DNA from: an uncultured Clostridium sp.
Lineage (GTDB): Bacteria; Bacillota; Clostridia; TANB77; CAG-508
Assembly (NCBI GenBank): GCA_948437895.1
Contig: CAOJKK010000008.1
Span: forward strand, 1-52,416
Direction of reading: 5' to 3'
DNA length: 52,416 nucleotides
Shown: piece after piece, positions 1 to 9,686 of the stretch
Layout of the letters: every line of letters begins with the position of its first letter
Position numbering within the stretch: position 1 is the stretch's first letter
Program-made: the position numbers and the translations under genes
The notes under the pieces: model-generated
The model's input: the letters and a program-made list of their open reading frames with translations, nothing else
Told to the model about the DNA's origin: nothing
The model's database searches: none

Positions 1-239
1 TCATCTCCATCAGATACTAGATGTCCTACATCTGTTATATTCATTGCATGTTTTAAGGTGTATCCATTATATTTTAGAGTTCTTCTCAATGTATCCATAA
101 ATATATATGATTTCATGTTTCCAATACTTGCATCCTTATATACTGTAGGACCACAAGTATACATTCTAACTTCATTTCCCTCTAAAGGTTTAAATTCTTC
201 CTTAGTTTTAGTTAATGTGTTATAAAAGAAAATCTTCAC
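1..239 (-). CDS. cysS: Cysteinyl-tRNA synthetase, N-terminal part (cut by window edge)
   Basis: Class I aminoacyl-tRNA synthetase charging tRNA-Cys in the cytoplasm. Only the first ~79 codons are here. Visible are the zinc-site and nucleotide-fold segment MYTCGPTVY (Cys29), followed by SIGN at 39-42 where the HIGH motif (usually HIGN in this family) should be, the LRR helix, and [13 protein letters not shown], typical of the family. The start is GTG, chosen because a GGAGGA ribosome site lies just upstream. It is the last gene of the leftward folD-dprA-PBP group. The first His of HIGH appears replaced by Ser, which is unusual. The family call rests on the TCGPTVY and NITDVGHL blocks and is secure; the catalytic consequence of the Ser is unknown. 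Confidence 0.9.
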   Translation of the reverse strand, partial: MKIFFYNTLTKTKEEFKPLEGNEVRMYTCGPTVYKDASIGNMKSYIFMDTLRRTLKYNGYTLKHAMNITDVGHLVSDGD

Positions 240-322
240 TTTCTTCCTCCATTCTTCTTACTGTTTTTTATATTAATTTTCTAGGGCGCAATTTGCTCCC
301 CTATATAGTTTTTATAATTATC

Positions 323-2992
323 TTAAGTATTCGTATTGTCAGCAGTGTTATTGCCTTCATTACTTGTATTGTTTCCTAATTCATTATCGCCAGTATTGTT
401 TCCATTATTACCACCATTGTTGTTTCCACCACTGCTACTTTCTTTTACTATAACAGTTCTAGTGGCGCTTGCTTTGTTTTTAGCTGAATCTTCAACTGTA
501 TATGTTATTTTATATGTTCCTGCCTTATTTTCATTTACTTTCCCTGAAACTTTAATTTTATCTGTTAAATCTCCGTCTTTATTATCTTTCGCTGTTGCTC
601 CTGGGTCTGTAAATTTATCTCCAACATTTATTGTAATTGTACTACTTCCATTTAATTTAATCTCTGGCTTTTCCTTGTCTACTTCTTCAGTGTGTTTATC
701 ACATTCATCTTTTATTGTTAGCATATATTTTGCATCCGCAGCACTTTTCCAGCTTGTATCTGTATCACTATTTGGTCTTGTTATAAATACTTTTTCTTCT
801 TTTTCTGGACAGAACTCTCTAGCAAGTTTTCCTGTTTCCTTACATATTTCTACTTTAACATGTGTTTCACATTGTTTTGTCGGAACAGTTCCTTTTACAA
901 AGTATTCTGTATATGCTCTGTTTCCTCTTTCATCATGTTTACAATTGTCTGTAGCTAATAACCCAGAATCTCTACATACTGTTGCTGTAACTACTCCATC
1001 AGGTCTATCTTCGGCAAATGTTTTTCCTTTAAGTCCACTATGCGCTTGCCTCATAACTGAAGTCCAAATCTGTGAAGATGGGCTTAAGCTCCAACCACTT
1101 ACTGTTCTATTTTCATCGTATCCATACCATGTTGCTGCTGTATAATATGGTGTAAATCCACAAAGCCATCTATCAAAATCATCATTTGTTGTTCCTGTTT
1201 TAGCAGCAACACTCATTCCAGATATTGAACAAGTTGTTGATGTTCCACTTTTTACAGGTTGTGTTAATATTTCTTTTACTACATATGCCGCAGCTTTAGA
1301 CATTACTGTTCTTGACTCTTGGTGTGGTTCTAATACTGTGTTACCATTATTATCAACTACTTTTGTGTAGAAAGTTGGTTCTATATATACACCATCATTT
1401 GCAATTGCTCCATATGCTGCTGCCATCTCAAGAGGACTTGCTCCATGTGTTAATCCTCCCAAAGCTAAACTTATATTGTTGTCCCTCTCATCTAAATGTG
1501 AAAAACCTAAGCTCTCTAAGAATTTTAGTGAGTTCTCTGTCCCCACTGTTTGTATTCCTTTTAACATAGGAATGTTTTGTGAACTCTCTATTGCATATCT
1601 AATTGTAAGAAGTCCTTTAAAATAGTTATAATTCTTGAAATTTTTATATGGCACATCATCATAAACAGTTGCTGCAGTTATTACTCCTTTATCTATTCCT
1701 GGTGCTACAACTGCTAAAGGCTTCATCGATGAACCAGTTTGTTTTATTGCTTGTGTTCCTCTATTCAATCCAAGAGAAGTATTTTTTTCTCCAAGTCCAC
1801 CCATTACACCTAAAACATATCCTGTTTTATGATCTAACAATACCATTCCTGCTTGTGAATCTTGCCCATTTCTTGTATTCATATATTTAGACTTCAAAGC
1901 TTCTTCATCCATTGCATCTTGTATATCTTTTTTCTCTGTTGTATAAATCTTAAATCCACCACTATATAAATATAGTTTTGCTGCATCACGACTTAAATCT
2001 TTTTCCTCCATAAGCTGATTAATTATTTGCATTATAGCTGCATCTGTATGATATGAATATATATTATTTTTTGCAACTTTTCCTTTTTTAAATGTTAAAC
2101 CTGCATCTACTTTTGCAATTGCTGCTTGATATTCTTCTTCTGAATTAATTTTACCTAATTCATGCATTTTATCTAAAACTATTCTAGTTCTTGTTTTTAT
2201 TCTCTCTAAACTTTGTGCATTATCTTCTACAAAAGGATCATAACTATTTGGTGTATTATTGATACCTGCTAAAAATGCGCTTTCTGCTAAGTCTAATTCT
2301 TTTGCAGTTTTAGAGAAATAATATTCAGAAGCTACTTCTACTCCATAAATATTAGTATTTCCACCCATATATATTAAGTTTAAATATAGTTCTAATATTT
2401 GATCTTTTGATAACTCTTTTTCTATATAGTATGCTCTTGCCATTTCTTTTACTTTTCTCTGCCATGTTCTATCGTTTTCTTCTGTTGTATTTTTAATTAC
2501 TTGTTGAGTTATTGTACTTCCACCATAACTAGAAGACCCTATTCCTATTTTACTTAAAGCAAATTTTACTGTTGCACCCATAGTTCTTTTAACATCTACT
2601 CCCATATGGTCATAGAATCTCTCATCTTCTATAGCTACAAATGCTTTTGGTAAATATTCTGACATTTCAGACATTTTAATAGGTTTTCTATTCTCATCGC
2701 CACTTAGTTCAGCAATTAAATTTCCATCTATATCATATATAACGGAATTTTCATATTTCAATGCTAAATCAGCTACATCTAATCTTGCATCTCTTACTAT
2801 TCCATATAATATTCCAAATGCTACTCCTAATGCTATTAATATCACTAATGCTATTCCTATTAATATAGCTCTTTTCTTTTTAGGATTCATTTTCTTTTTA
2901 TTAGATTTAGTCTTTCTGTTTTTTCCTTTATTTTTCATTTTATATTTTTTTGTCGCATCCATATCTCTGTTACTTTTTCTTCTATCTGCCAT
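323..2992 (-). CDS. Class A penicillin-binding protein (PBP1A-type) with Ig-like C-terminal domain
   Basis: Bifunctional peptidoglycan synthase of 889 aa: polymerises glycan strands and cross-links peptides outside the membrane. Residues 1-40 are a very Lys/Arg-rich cytoplasmic tail, 41-64 a single membrane anchor. The GT51 glycosyltransferase has the catalytic block EDERFYDH (Glu122) and GGSTITQQ (157-164). The transpeptidase has SSMK (Ser421), SQN (471-473) and KTGT (598-601). After it come a Cys-containing region and, at about 770-850, a bacterial Ig-like/DUF5011-type beta domain (KAGTYKITYTVEDSA), then a Gly/Asn tail. The extra domain makes it longer than many Firmicute PBP1A proteins and may bind wall polymers (inference). 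It follows dprA by 48 bases and is probably co-transcribed with it. Confidence 0.95.
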   Translation of the reverse strand: MADRRKSNRDMDATKKYKMKNKGKNRKTKSNKKKMNPKKKRAILIGIALVILIALGVAFGILYGIVRDARLDVADLALKYENSVIYDIDGNLIAELSGDENRKPIKMSEMSEYLPKAFVAIEDERFYDHMGVDVKRTMGATVKFALSKIGIGSSSYGGSTITQQVIKNTTEENDRTWQRKVKEMARAYYIEKELSKDQILELYLNLIYMGGNTNIYGVEVASEYYFSKTAKELDLAESAFLAGINNTPNSYDPFVEDNAQSLERIKTRTRIVLDKMHELGKINSEEEYQAAIAKVDAGLTFKKGKVAKNNIYSYHTDAAIMQIINQLMEEKDLSRDAAKLYLYSGGFKIYTTEKKDIQDAMDEEALKSKYMNTRNGQDSQAGMVLLDHKTGYVLGVMGGLGEKNTSLGLNRGTQAIKQTGSSMKPLAVVAPGIDKGVITAATVYDDVPYKNFKNYNYFKGLLTIRYAIESSQNIPMLKGIQTVGTENSLKFLESLGFSHLDERDNNISLALGGLTHGASPLEMAAAYGAIANDGVYIEPTFYTKVVDNNGNTVLEPHQESRTVMSKAAAYVVKEILTQPVKSGTSTTCSISGMSVAAKTGTTNDDFDRWLCGFTPYYTAATWYGYDENRTVSGWSLSPSSQIWTSVMRQAHSGLKGKTFAEDRPDGVVTATVCRDSGLLATDNCKHDERGNRAYTEYFVKGTVPTKQCETHVKVEICKETGKLAREFCPEKEEKVFITRPNSDTDTSWKSAADAKYMLTIKDECDKHTEEVDKEKPEIKLNGSSTITINVGDKFTDPGATAKDNKDGDLTDKIKVSGKVNENKAGTYKITYTVEDSAKNKASATRTVIVKESSSGGNNNGGNNGNNTGDNELGNNTSNEGNNTADNTNT

Positions 2993-3040
2993 TTTTTAGG
3001 ACCTCCTAATTAAATATATATTATTATATTATATCTTTTT

Positions 3041-3901
3041 TTAAAATTCAATATCTTCTATATTTGTTATAACTTTTGCTCCCTGTTTTATTAAATCATT
3101 TGTTCCGTAAGCATTTGGATTATCTATATTCCCTGGAACAGCATATACATCCTTACCTTGTTCTAAAGCAAAATCTACTGTTATTAGTGTGCCACTTTTT
3201 TCTCTTGCCTCTACTACAATTACTCCATCTGATAATCCGCTAATTATTCTATTCCTTCTTGGAAAGTTTCTTGCTAGTGGCTTTGTTCCAATTACATATT
3301 CAGAAATGATTGCTCCACCTTGATTTATAATTTGATTAAATAATCCTTTATTTTCCTCAGGATAAACTCTATCTAATCCACATCCTACAACTGCTATCGT
3401 CTTTCCAGATGACATTAAACACCCGTTATGTGCATGTGAATCTATTCCTCTTGCCAGTCCACTTATTACATTAATATTATTCATAGACAAGTTATATGCC
3501 AATTTTTTTGCTTGGGCTTCTCCATATTTTGTACATAATCTACATCCAACTATTGCCATTCCTTTTTTATTTAGTATTTCTTTATTTCCTTTTACATACA
3601 TCACAATAGGTGGATCATAAATTTTTCTTAGTTTATCTGGATAATTTTCATCATATATATTAATAATGCCAATGTTATTGCTTTTCATATATTCTAAATA
3701 CCTATCAAGACCTACTCTGTATTTAGAATCTGTTATCTTATTTGCATAAGCTTCTTTCATTCCTTCTTGTATTAATTCTTCTTTAGTTTTATCCCATAAT
3801 GTCTTGGGATGCTTATACTTTTTAATTAAATCATTTAATACTTTAGGATTTAATCCTTCTATTCTTGAGAGCCAAATCCAGTATCTGATATCTTCTTTCA
3901 T
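3041..3901 (-). CDS. dprA: DNA processing protein DprA (DNA uptake/recombination mediator)
   Basis: Loads RecA on incoming single-stranded DNA during natural transformation. 286 aa. Residues 1-70 form a SAM-like helical start and the rest is the Rossmann-like DprA fold: MAIVGCR (115-121), ISGLARGIDSHAH (146-158), GCGLDRVYP and FPRRNRIISGLS (213-224), a strongly conserved signature. It ends soon after the Rossmann domain and lacks the C-terminal winged helix seen in many DprA proteins. It lies 78 bases after folD and ahead of the PBP on the same strand. Family identity is certain; a role in competence is inferred, since no com genes are in the window. Confidence 0.95.
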   Translation of the reverse strand: MKEDIRYWIWLSRIEGLNPKVLNDLIKKYKHPKTLWDKTKEELIQEGMKEAYANKITDSKYRVGLDRYLEYMKSNNIGIINIYDENYPDKLRKIYDPPIVMYVKGNKEILNKKGMAIVGCRLCTKYGEAQAKKLAYNLSMNNINVISGLARGIDSHAHNGCLMSSGKTIAVVGCGLDRVYPEENKGLFNQIINQGGAIISEYVIGTKPLARNFPRRNRIISGLSDGVIVVEAREKSGTLITVDFALEQGKDVYAVPGNIDNPNAYGTNDLIKQGAKVITNIEDIEF

Positions 3902-3979
3902 AATACCTCCTTTTAATTATAGCCCCCAAGTTATTCCTCTTTATTTAAACCTTTTATATCCTTCTCTTTCATTCATTTG

Positions 3980-4831
3980 TTATTTTGATTGTTGCCACCT
4001 TGTTGCTTTTACAATATTATTCATAAGCATTGCAATTGTCATTGGTCCTACACCACCAGGGACAGGAGTAATGTATGATGCAACCTCAGCTACTCCATCA
4101 TAATCTACATCCCCACATAACTTTCCGTCTTCTCCTCTATTTATTCCAACATCAACTACTATTGCTCCTTCTTTTACCATATCTTTGGTAATAAATTTAG
4201 GTTTCCCTATAGCAACTACTAATATATCTGCTTTTTGTGTTGCTCTTTCTAGCTTTATAGTTTTTGAATGGCAAATTGTTACTGTTGCATTTTTATTAAG
4301 TAAGCATTGCATCATTGGTTTACCAACAATATTACTTCTTCCTACAACTACTGCATCTTTACCTTCTATATTGATTCCATATTCTTCTAAAAGTTTAATT
4401 ATTCCATATGGTGTACAAGACACTAATGAATCTTGACCTAAGCAAAGTTTTCCAACATTACAAGGATTGAATCCATCAACATCTTTTTTAGGATCTATAG
4501 CTTTAAATGCTTCATTAATATCCAATCCTCTAGGTATTGGACTTTGAAGAAGTATTCCATTAACGCTATCATCTTTATTTAATTTATCTATTAATCCAAG
4601 TAATTCGTCCATTGTAGTATTATCATTTAATAGATATTCTTCATATTCTATTCCAACTTCCATGCATGCTATACTTTTATTTCTTACATATATTTTAGAA
4701 CTAGGGTCTTCTCCAACCATTATTACTGCAAGTTTTGGAAATATATTATTTCCCTTTAATTCTTCTACTTCTTTTTTTAACTCTTCTTTTATTTTCTGTG
4801 AAACTTCTTTTCCATTTAAAATTTCAGCCAT
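3980..4831 (-). CDS. folD: Bifunctional methylene-tetrahydrofolate dehydrogenase/cyclohydrolase
   Basis: Interconverts 5,10-methylene-, methenyl- and 10-formyl-tetrahydrofolate using NADP, feeding purine and formyl-Met synthesis. 283 aa, normal length. Catalytic Tyr48 and Lys52 lie in KIYVRNK; the folate loop is QSPIPRGLD (96-104), where many homologues have PLP; KDVDGFNP (116-123), the Rossmann turn VVGRSNIVGKPM (162-173) and PVPGGVGPMT (257-265) are all intact. First gene of the leftward run toward dprA. The region upstream, up to the divergent small gene at 5205, is AT-rich. Confidence 0.97.
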   Translation of the reverse strand: MAEILNGKEVSQKIKEELKKEVEELKGNNIFPKLAVIMVGEDPSSKIYVRNKSIACMEVGIEYEEYLLNDNTTMDELLGLIDKLNKDDSVNGILLQSPIPRGLDINEAFKAIDPKKDVDGFNPCNVGKLCLGQDSLVSCTPYGIIKLLEEYGINIEGKDAVVVGRSNIVGKPMMQCLLNKNATVTICHSKTIKLERATQKADILVVAIGKPKFITKDMVKEGAIVVDVGINRGEDGKLCGDVDYDGVAEVASYITPVPGGVGPMTIAMLMNNIVKATRWQQSK

Positions 4832-5111
4832 ATTAGTACCTCTCTTTAATTGATTTACGTTTTTATTCTATATTAAAACTTTACTTTTTACAATATGTAT
4901 TAAGGAAATTTTAAGAAATATAAGTTGTCGACAGATATTGTCTAAATATTTCCAATTTATTATTGACTTTTGTGAACTTTTGTTTTGCAATTTCTAAAAT
5001 ATAAGATAATAATTATATAGATAGATTAAATAATATTATATATTTTTATTGTAATTTACATAACTTCGTAGTATAATAGTATAAATGATTTACTTCATTT
5101 CATTATTATTC

Positions 5112-5191
5112 CGTTTTACAGCTTTGAGGTCAGCATCGTAATTGAATTAAAATATTATCATTTCAATTTCGTTGTAAAACGAATTCGTTTT
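5112..5191 (+). promoter_or_regulatory. Structured, possibly two-state 5' leader of the small Cys-rich gene
   Basis: Two nested stems are visible: an outer perfect 9-bp stem (CGTTTTACA at 5112-5120 with TGTAAAACG at 5173-5181) and an inner 10-bp stem with one mismatch (5137-5146 with 5162-5171), separated by a 16-base asymmetric bulge at 5121-5136. The 3' arm of the outer stem is also half of a perfect 16-base palindrome (5176-5191) that leads into the AGGGGAA ribosome site. The AAAACG segment can therefore pair upstream or downstream, but not both. No known riboswitch class was recognised. The rest of the 4854-5111 gap is AT-rich, with nothing else I can name. Confidence 0.5.
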
Positions 5192-5204
5192 AGGGGAATT
5201 TAAT

Positions 5205-5495
5205 ATGCCAAGAAAATTCTGTTCATACAAAAAGGGACTACATATAATAATTCAAGTATCCAGTGAAAAAAAGGTTTCTTATGTTAGATTTTGGAAAGAT
5301 AATACTCCAAATGGATGTACTGTTTATCCAAATAACGATGGATTTAAGAACTGCTGTCTTGAAGTGTTTTGTCACTTCTGTAAGTATGATCTTAACAAAT
5401 ATAAGAGATTCTTAAATTATATTAAGCATACAGATATTGATAGTTACAATATAGGTAAATCTATTTTGCAAGTATATGATCGAACAGAGTTCTAA
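5205..5495 (+). CDS. Small Cys/Lys-rich protein of unknown function
   Basis: 96 aa, basic, with six cysteines (CC at 48-49, CHFC at 55-58 and two others), many aromatic residues, no signal peptide and no membrane segment. I do not recognise a family. A small metal-binding or nucleic-acid-binding protein is possible but unproven. Translation starts at ATG after AGGGGAA, whose exposure may depend on the leader fold upstream. It is monocistronic, since a strong terminator follows the stop codon directly and a new promoter precedes the next gene. Confidence 0.6.
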   Translation: MPRKFCSYKKGLHIIIQVSSEKKVSYVRFWKDNTPNGCTVYPNNDGFKNCCLEVFCHFCKYDLNKYKRFLNYIKHTDIDSYNIGKSILQVYDRTEF

Positions 5496-5500
5496 AAAGA

Positions 5501-5525
5501 GGGTAGAAATTTTTCTACCCTTTTC
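5501..5525 (+). terminator. Rho-independent terminator
   Basis: GGGTAGAAA pairs with TTTCTACCC around a short loop and is followed by a T-run. It ends the small gene before it. Confidence 0.85.
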
Positions 5526-5537
5526 CTTTTAAATAGT

Positions 5538-5566
5538 TTGACAATTTTCTTTAAAAATGCTAAAAT
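5538..5566 (+). promoter_or_regulatory. Sigma-A type promoter of the MATE-kinase gene
   Basis: TTGACA and TAAAAT are separated by exactly 17 bases. The transcript would begin just ahead of the leader with two competing hairpins. Confidence 0.7.
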
Positions 5567-5582
5567 ATCTTAGTAATAATTA

Positions 5583-5654
5583 ATGGAAACGTACATTGTT
5601 CTAAGAACAATGACTAACGAACAACACCAAATGTGTTGTATTTTTTTGTTTTAG
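5583..5654 (+). promoter_or_regulatory. Attenuator-like leader with a possible 23-codon upstream ORF
   Basis: Hairpin 1 pairs CATTGTTCT (5594-5602) with AGAACAATG (5604-5612). Hairpin 2 pairs ACAACAC (5621-5627) with GTGTTGT (5633-5639) and is followed by seven T, like an intrinsic terminator. GAACAA occurs twice (5605-5610 and 5619-5624), so TTGTTC at 5596-5601 can pair with either; using the second copy would disrupt the terminator. An ATG at 5583 opens a 23-codon frame ending at 5654, 13 bases before the transporter start, though it has no clear ribosome site. This is the layout of ribosome-sensed attenuators ahead of drug-resistance genes; that function here is inference. Confidence 0.5.
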
Positions 5655-5667
5655 AGGAGGAAAGATT

Positions 5668-7669
5668 TTGGAAACTGAAGAAAATATTTTAGGAAAAGAA
5701 AAAATAGGAAAATTAATAAGAAAATTCTCTATTCCCTGCATCATATCTTTATTAGTTAATTCTTTATATAATATAGTTGATCAAATATTTATTGGTTGGG
5801 GCGTAGGTTATTTAGGAAATGGAGCAACAAATGTTGTCTTCCCTTTAACTATGGTATGCTTGGCATTCGCTTTAATGTTTGGTGATGGTTCATCTGCATA
5901 TTTAAGTTTAAAATTAGGAGAAAAGAAAAATAAAGAAGCTGCAAAAGGTGTTGCCAATGGAATCGTGGTTTCTATAATCATATCTTTGCTTTTATGCCTT
6001 ATATCATTAGTATTTCTACCTCAATTATTAAATCTATTTGGTTGTACAGATGTATTAAGAGATTATGCATTAAATTATGGATATATTATTGCAATAGGAA
6101 TTCCATTTGTTATGATAGGTACAACTTTAAACTCTATTATTAGAGCTGATGGAAATCCAAAATATGCAATGATGTCAATGGTTTCTGGTGCTGTTTTAAA
6201 TATTATTCTTGACCCTATCTTTATATTTGTATTTAAAATGGGTGTACAAGGAGCAGCGATTGCAACTATTATAAGTCAATTTGTAACATTTTTGATTAAT
6301 ATTATATATACTAGAAAATTTAAATCTATAACAATAAATAAATCTGACTTAAAATTAGAAATGAAAGTTGTAAAAAGAGTGTCTATGCTTGGTATTAGTA
6401 GTTTCATAACTCAAATGAGTTTTGTTTTAGTTGCATCATTTATGAATAATTTCCTTGCAAAATATGGAGCTTCTTCAAAATTTCGGTTCAGAAATACCTA
6501 TCACTGTACAAGGTATTGTTATGAAAATCAATCAAATATTAAATAGCATTATTGTTGGTATTGCAGTTGGTGCACAACCAATACTTGGATATAACTATGG
6601 AGCTCAAAAATATGATAGAGTAAAACAAACTTTAAAAATAGTTTTAGGTACAAGTGTAGTAATTAGCATGATTGCATTTATATTATTCCAAGCAATACCA
6701 GATAAATTAATTTCTATCTTTGGTAGTGGAGATGAACTTTATATGGAATTTGCTTGCTTATCATTTAGAATATATTTGATGCTTTGTATTGTAAATGGTA
6801 TTCAAATACCTGCGGGAATATTCTTCCAAGCTATTGGAAAAAGTATAAAAAGTGCATTATTATCTTCATCTAGACAAATATTATTTCTAGTACCTGCTAT
6901 TGTAATATTTGGTAAAATTTCTGGATTAATAGGTATTCTATATGCTGGTCCTGTTGCAGATGGCCTTGCATTTACTATTTCAGCAATATTCTTGATTATT
7001 GAAATAAAACATTTAGGAAATAGCACACTTAAACAAAATATAGTAAGTAATGACTCAAATACAATATCTACTTTAGACGACAATTTTGTTATAACTATAT
7101 CTAGAGAATATGGTTCTGGCGGAAGATATATAGGTAAGTTAGTTGCTGAAAAACTAGGCATAAAATTTTATGATAAGAGCTTTATTACAAAAGTAGCTGA
7201 AAAAACTGGATTATCTGAAGAATACATAGAGAAAAATGAACAAAAAAGAGAAAAACTTTCTAGTTTAAATACTGGGTATTATTATGGGATAAATAATGCT
7301 GATGAATTATATTTAAAAGAAGCAGAAATTATAAAAGATATTGCATCAAAAGAATCTTGTGTAATTATTGGTAGATGTGCCGATTTTATTCTTAAAGATA
7401 ATACCAATGTTACAAAAATATTTATATATAGCAATATGGAAGATAAAATCAAAAGAGCAACGCAAATTTATGGACTTAGCAAAGAAAAAGCTAAAAAAGA
7501 AATTAATAGGATTAACAAATTAAGAGCAAACCATTATAAATACTATACTGAAAAAGCTTGGGATGATTATGAAAATTATGATATATGCATAAATAGTGAT
7601 TCATTAGGTGTAGAAAAAGCATCGGAATTAATTTGTAATACAATAAATGATAAATTATCTATTAATTAA
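5668..7669 (+). CDS. MATE transporter fused to a cytidylate-kinase-like domain; one CGG +1 recoding site
   Basis: The product is 666 aa if one C is skipped at 6484. Residues 1 to ~455 are a MATE-family antiporter (about 12 membrane helices), normally exporting drugs or metabolites against Na+ or H+. Residues ~470-666 are a cytidylate-kinase-like P-loop domain with ITISREYGSGGRYIGK and the partner motif YDKSFI. Start is TTG, seven bases after GAGGAGG. At codon 273 the frame reads TTT CGG; skipping C gives Phe-Gly-Ser-Glu-Ile, the normal MATE continuation after Y-G-A-x-S-K. Without the skip the protein stops about 19 codons later, within the membrane part. The gene length is 3n+1, as expected for one skipped base. 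The fusion suggests that a phosphorylated nucleotide or related ligand is sensed or made beside the transporter (inference). Confidence 0.85.
6484..6487 (+). other. CGG +1 recoding site (CGGT, Gly273) in MATE-kinase gene
   Basis: Zero frame reads TTT-CGG-TTC; skipping C gives TTT-GGT-TCA. Both flanks belong to one continuous MATE protein. Confidence 0.88.
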
Positions 7670-7680
7670 TATATATTAAA

Positions 7681-7707
7681 GTGGTCACAATCTATGACCA
7701 CTTTTTT
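7681..7707. terminator. Terminator between convergent genes
   Basis: GTGGTCA pairs with TGACCAC and is followed by a T-run on the plus strand and preceded by A-rich sequence, so it can serve both the MATE-kinase gene and asnB. Confidence 0.8.
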
Positions 7708-7720
7708 GTATTATATTTTC

Positions 7721-9570
7721 TTATATATCAATCTTAGGATTATACTTCTCAAGCCACATATTTACTTGGCAAAGATAAGCCATAAGTTGTGGCCCTGTCA
7801 TTAATTGCCCAAACCATGGTCTTGTAAATGCCTTTCCATCTGTTTCTATTATATCCATTATATATTCCCTATTTAATAAATTATTTATAGGTGAATTTTT
7901 ATTATACATTATTTTCTTTAATTTATTTTTCACAGCTAAAAGGTATGTTGGATTATGTGTTTTAGGATATGGACTTTTCTTCCTATCTACTATTTCTTCT
8001 GGAAGTAAATCTCTTACAATGTATCTTAAAAGCCCCTTTTCTCTTCCATTCAACGCTTTTATTTCCCAAGGAATATTCCACATATATTCTACTATTCTAT
8101 AATCACAAAAAGGAACTCTAAGCTCTAATCCATTCTGCATTGACATCCTATCTGCTCTATCTAAAAGTGTTTGCATAAACCAATTAATAGTTAAATATGA
8201 TATTTTTCTTTTCTCTGCTGTTTCTTTTGAATCTGTATCAAGAATATCTACATTATTTAAACTTTCTTTATATCTAAAATCTATATATTCTTTTAAATTA
8301 ACTTCTTTAGCTATTTCTGGATTCAACAGTTTTTGTCTCTCATCTAGAGCAATAGACCAAGGAAATGTATTGCTATTTAAAGCATCTTCTCTAAAAAACC
8401 ATGGATACCCCGCAAATATTTCATCAGCACATTCTCCAGAAACTGCAACTTTTGCATTCTTACTTATATTCTTACAGAATAGTAATAGAGATGAATCAAC
8501 ATCAGCCATTCCGAGGAAAATCTCTTGCTACCATTGCCTCTTCTAAGCTATTAGCAAGTTCAGGAGTATCTATTACTATTTGATGATGGTTTGTGTCAAA
8601 TTTCTTTCTCATTATATCTATATAGTAATTATCTGAATTTGGTTGGAAATCACTTTTCACAAAATTCTTATCATTGTCAACATAGTCTACTGAAAATGTA
8701 TCTAATCTTGGAAGTCCTTTACTCTTGTAATAGTTGCTTGCATATGCAGTTATTATACTAGAGTCTAATCCTCCTGATAACATTGTACAAATAGGCACAT
8801 CTGATACTAGCTGTTTAGATATTGAATCTTCCAGCAAATCTCTTATTGTCTCACATGTTTTTCCAAAACTATCTTTATGTTCTTTGCTCTCTAATTTCCA
8901 ATATCTTTCAACATGAATTCCTGATTTATTAAACACTAAAAAGTGAGCTGGCTTTAATTCATGTATATTTTTAAATATTCCTACTCCAGGAGTATGTGCT
9001 GGACCAAGCCCAAATAATTCACATATTCCTTGTTTATCAATACTAACTTCTACTTTAGGAAAACAAAGTAATGCTTTTACTTCTGATGCAAAAACAATCG
9101 TATTATCTATAACTGTATAGTATAATGGTTTTATTCCAAATTGGTCTCTAACTAAATATAATTCTTTGCTTTTGCTATTCCATATGGCAAAACTAAAAAT
9201 TCCGTTTAACTTATTTAAAACATTGGTACCATATTCAATAAATGCCTTTAGTAATACTTCTGTATCAGAATACCCGATTAAATTCATATCCTAATTCTGT
9301 CAAATCTTTTCTTATTTCATCTTTATTATATATTTGACCATTGTAGACTATTGTATATGTTGTATCATTATATCTTGCACTCATTGGTTGTTTTCCATTT
9401 TCAGCATCTATTATTATTAATCTTCTATGACCTAAATTTATATTTGTATCTGTATAATACCCTTCTTCATCTGGTCCTCTCTTTTGTAATTTAGAATTCA
9501 TTTCTTTTATTATATGTATATCTTTCGATATATCTCTATTTAAATTAGCAAATCCTACAAAACCACACAT
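7721..9570 (-). CDS. asnB: Glutamine-hydrolysing asparagine synthetase; two CGG +1 recoding sites
   Basis: Makes asparagine from aspartate, ATP and glutamine. The product is 615 aa when C is skipped twice; the span is 3n+2. Cys2 directly after the start Met is the glutaminase nucleophile (MCGFVGF), followed by RGPDEEG and the GYSDTEVLL block; the synthetase half has the PP-loop SGGLDSS and GECADEIFAGYPWF. The start was chosen at MCGF because GGAGGT lies just upstream. Site 1 (Gly99) lies in the conserved G-x-SDTE loop of the glutaminase domain, site 2 (Gly353) in DFPGMADVDSS before the C-terminal helices. Read normally, translation stops after 101 residues, leaving only part of the glutaminase domain. 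Confidence 0.92.
8510..8513 (-). other. CGG +1 recoding site (CGGA, Gly353) in asnB
   Basis: Zero frame reads CCT-CGG-AAT-GGC-TGA; skipping C restores Pro-Gly-Met-Ala-Asp and runs on to the normal C-terminus. Confidence 0.92.
9273..9276 (-). other. CGG +1 recoding site (CGGG, Gly99) in asnB
   Basis: Zero frame reads AAT-CGG-GTA-TTC-TGA; skipping C gives Asn-Gly-Tyr-Ser-Asp-Thr-Glu, the conserved family block. Confidence 0.93.
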
Positions 9571-9631
9571 AAAAACCTCCTGATTTATATTCATGTTTAT
9601 TATATGCAGATTTATATTTTTTGTTACCCAA

Positions 9632-9674
9632 AACAAAAAGAAAATATCCCTTACAACTAAGTCATAAGGGATAT
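9632..9674 (-). terminator. Terminator of the small membrane protein gene
   Basis: A 10-bp stem (ATATCCCTTA with TAAGGGATAT) is followed on the minus strand by TTTTCTTTTTGTTTT. It separates the small membrane protein gene from asnB. Confidence 0.8.
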
Positions 9675-9686
9675 AAATATTTAAAA

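Noticed and set aside
336..1145. Plus-strand open frames opposite the PBP gene and similar long frames opposite other genes
   Set aside because: They are hydrophobic shadows of AT-rich coding sequence, without ribosome sites or recognisable motifs, and lie wholly inside confident genes.
5100..5204. T-box or other known riboswitch ahead of the small Cys-rich gene
   Set aside because: No T-box sequence, antiterminator bulge or conserved aptamer core was found; kept only as an unnamed structured leader.
6484..6487. P-site slippage on a fixed heptamer as the shift mechanism
   Set aside because: Preceding codons differ at nearly all sites (TTT, AAT, CCT, GAT, GTC, CAG, TGC, GTT, CTT, GGA, TAT, TTA, TCT, AGC) and most cannot re-pair after +1 movement, so a common slippery sequence is not supported; only CGG is shared.
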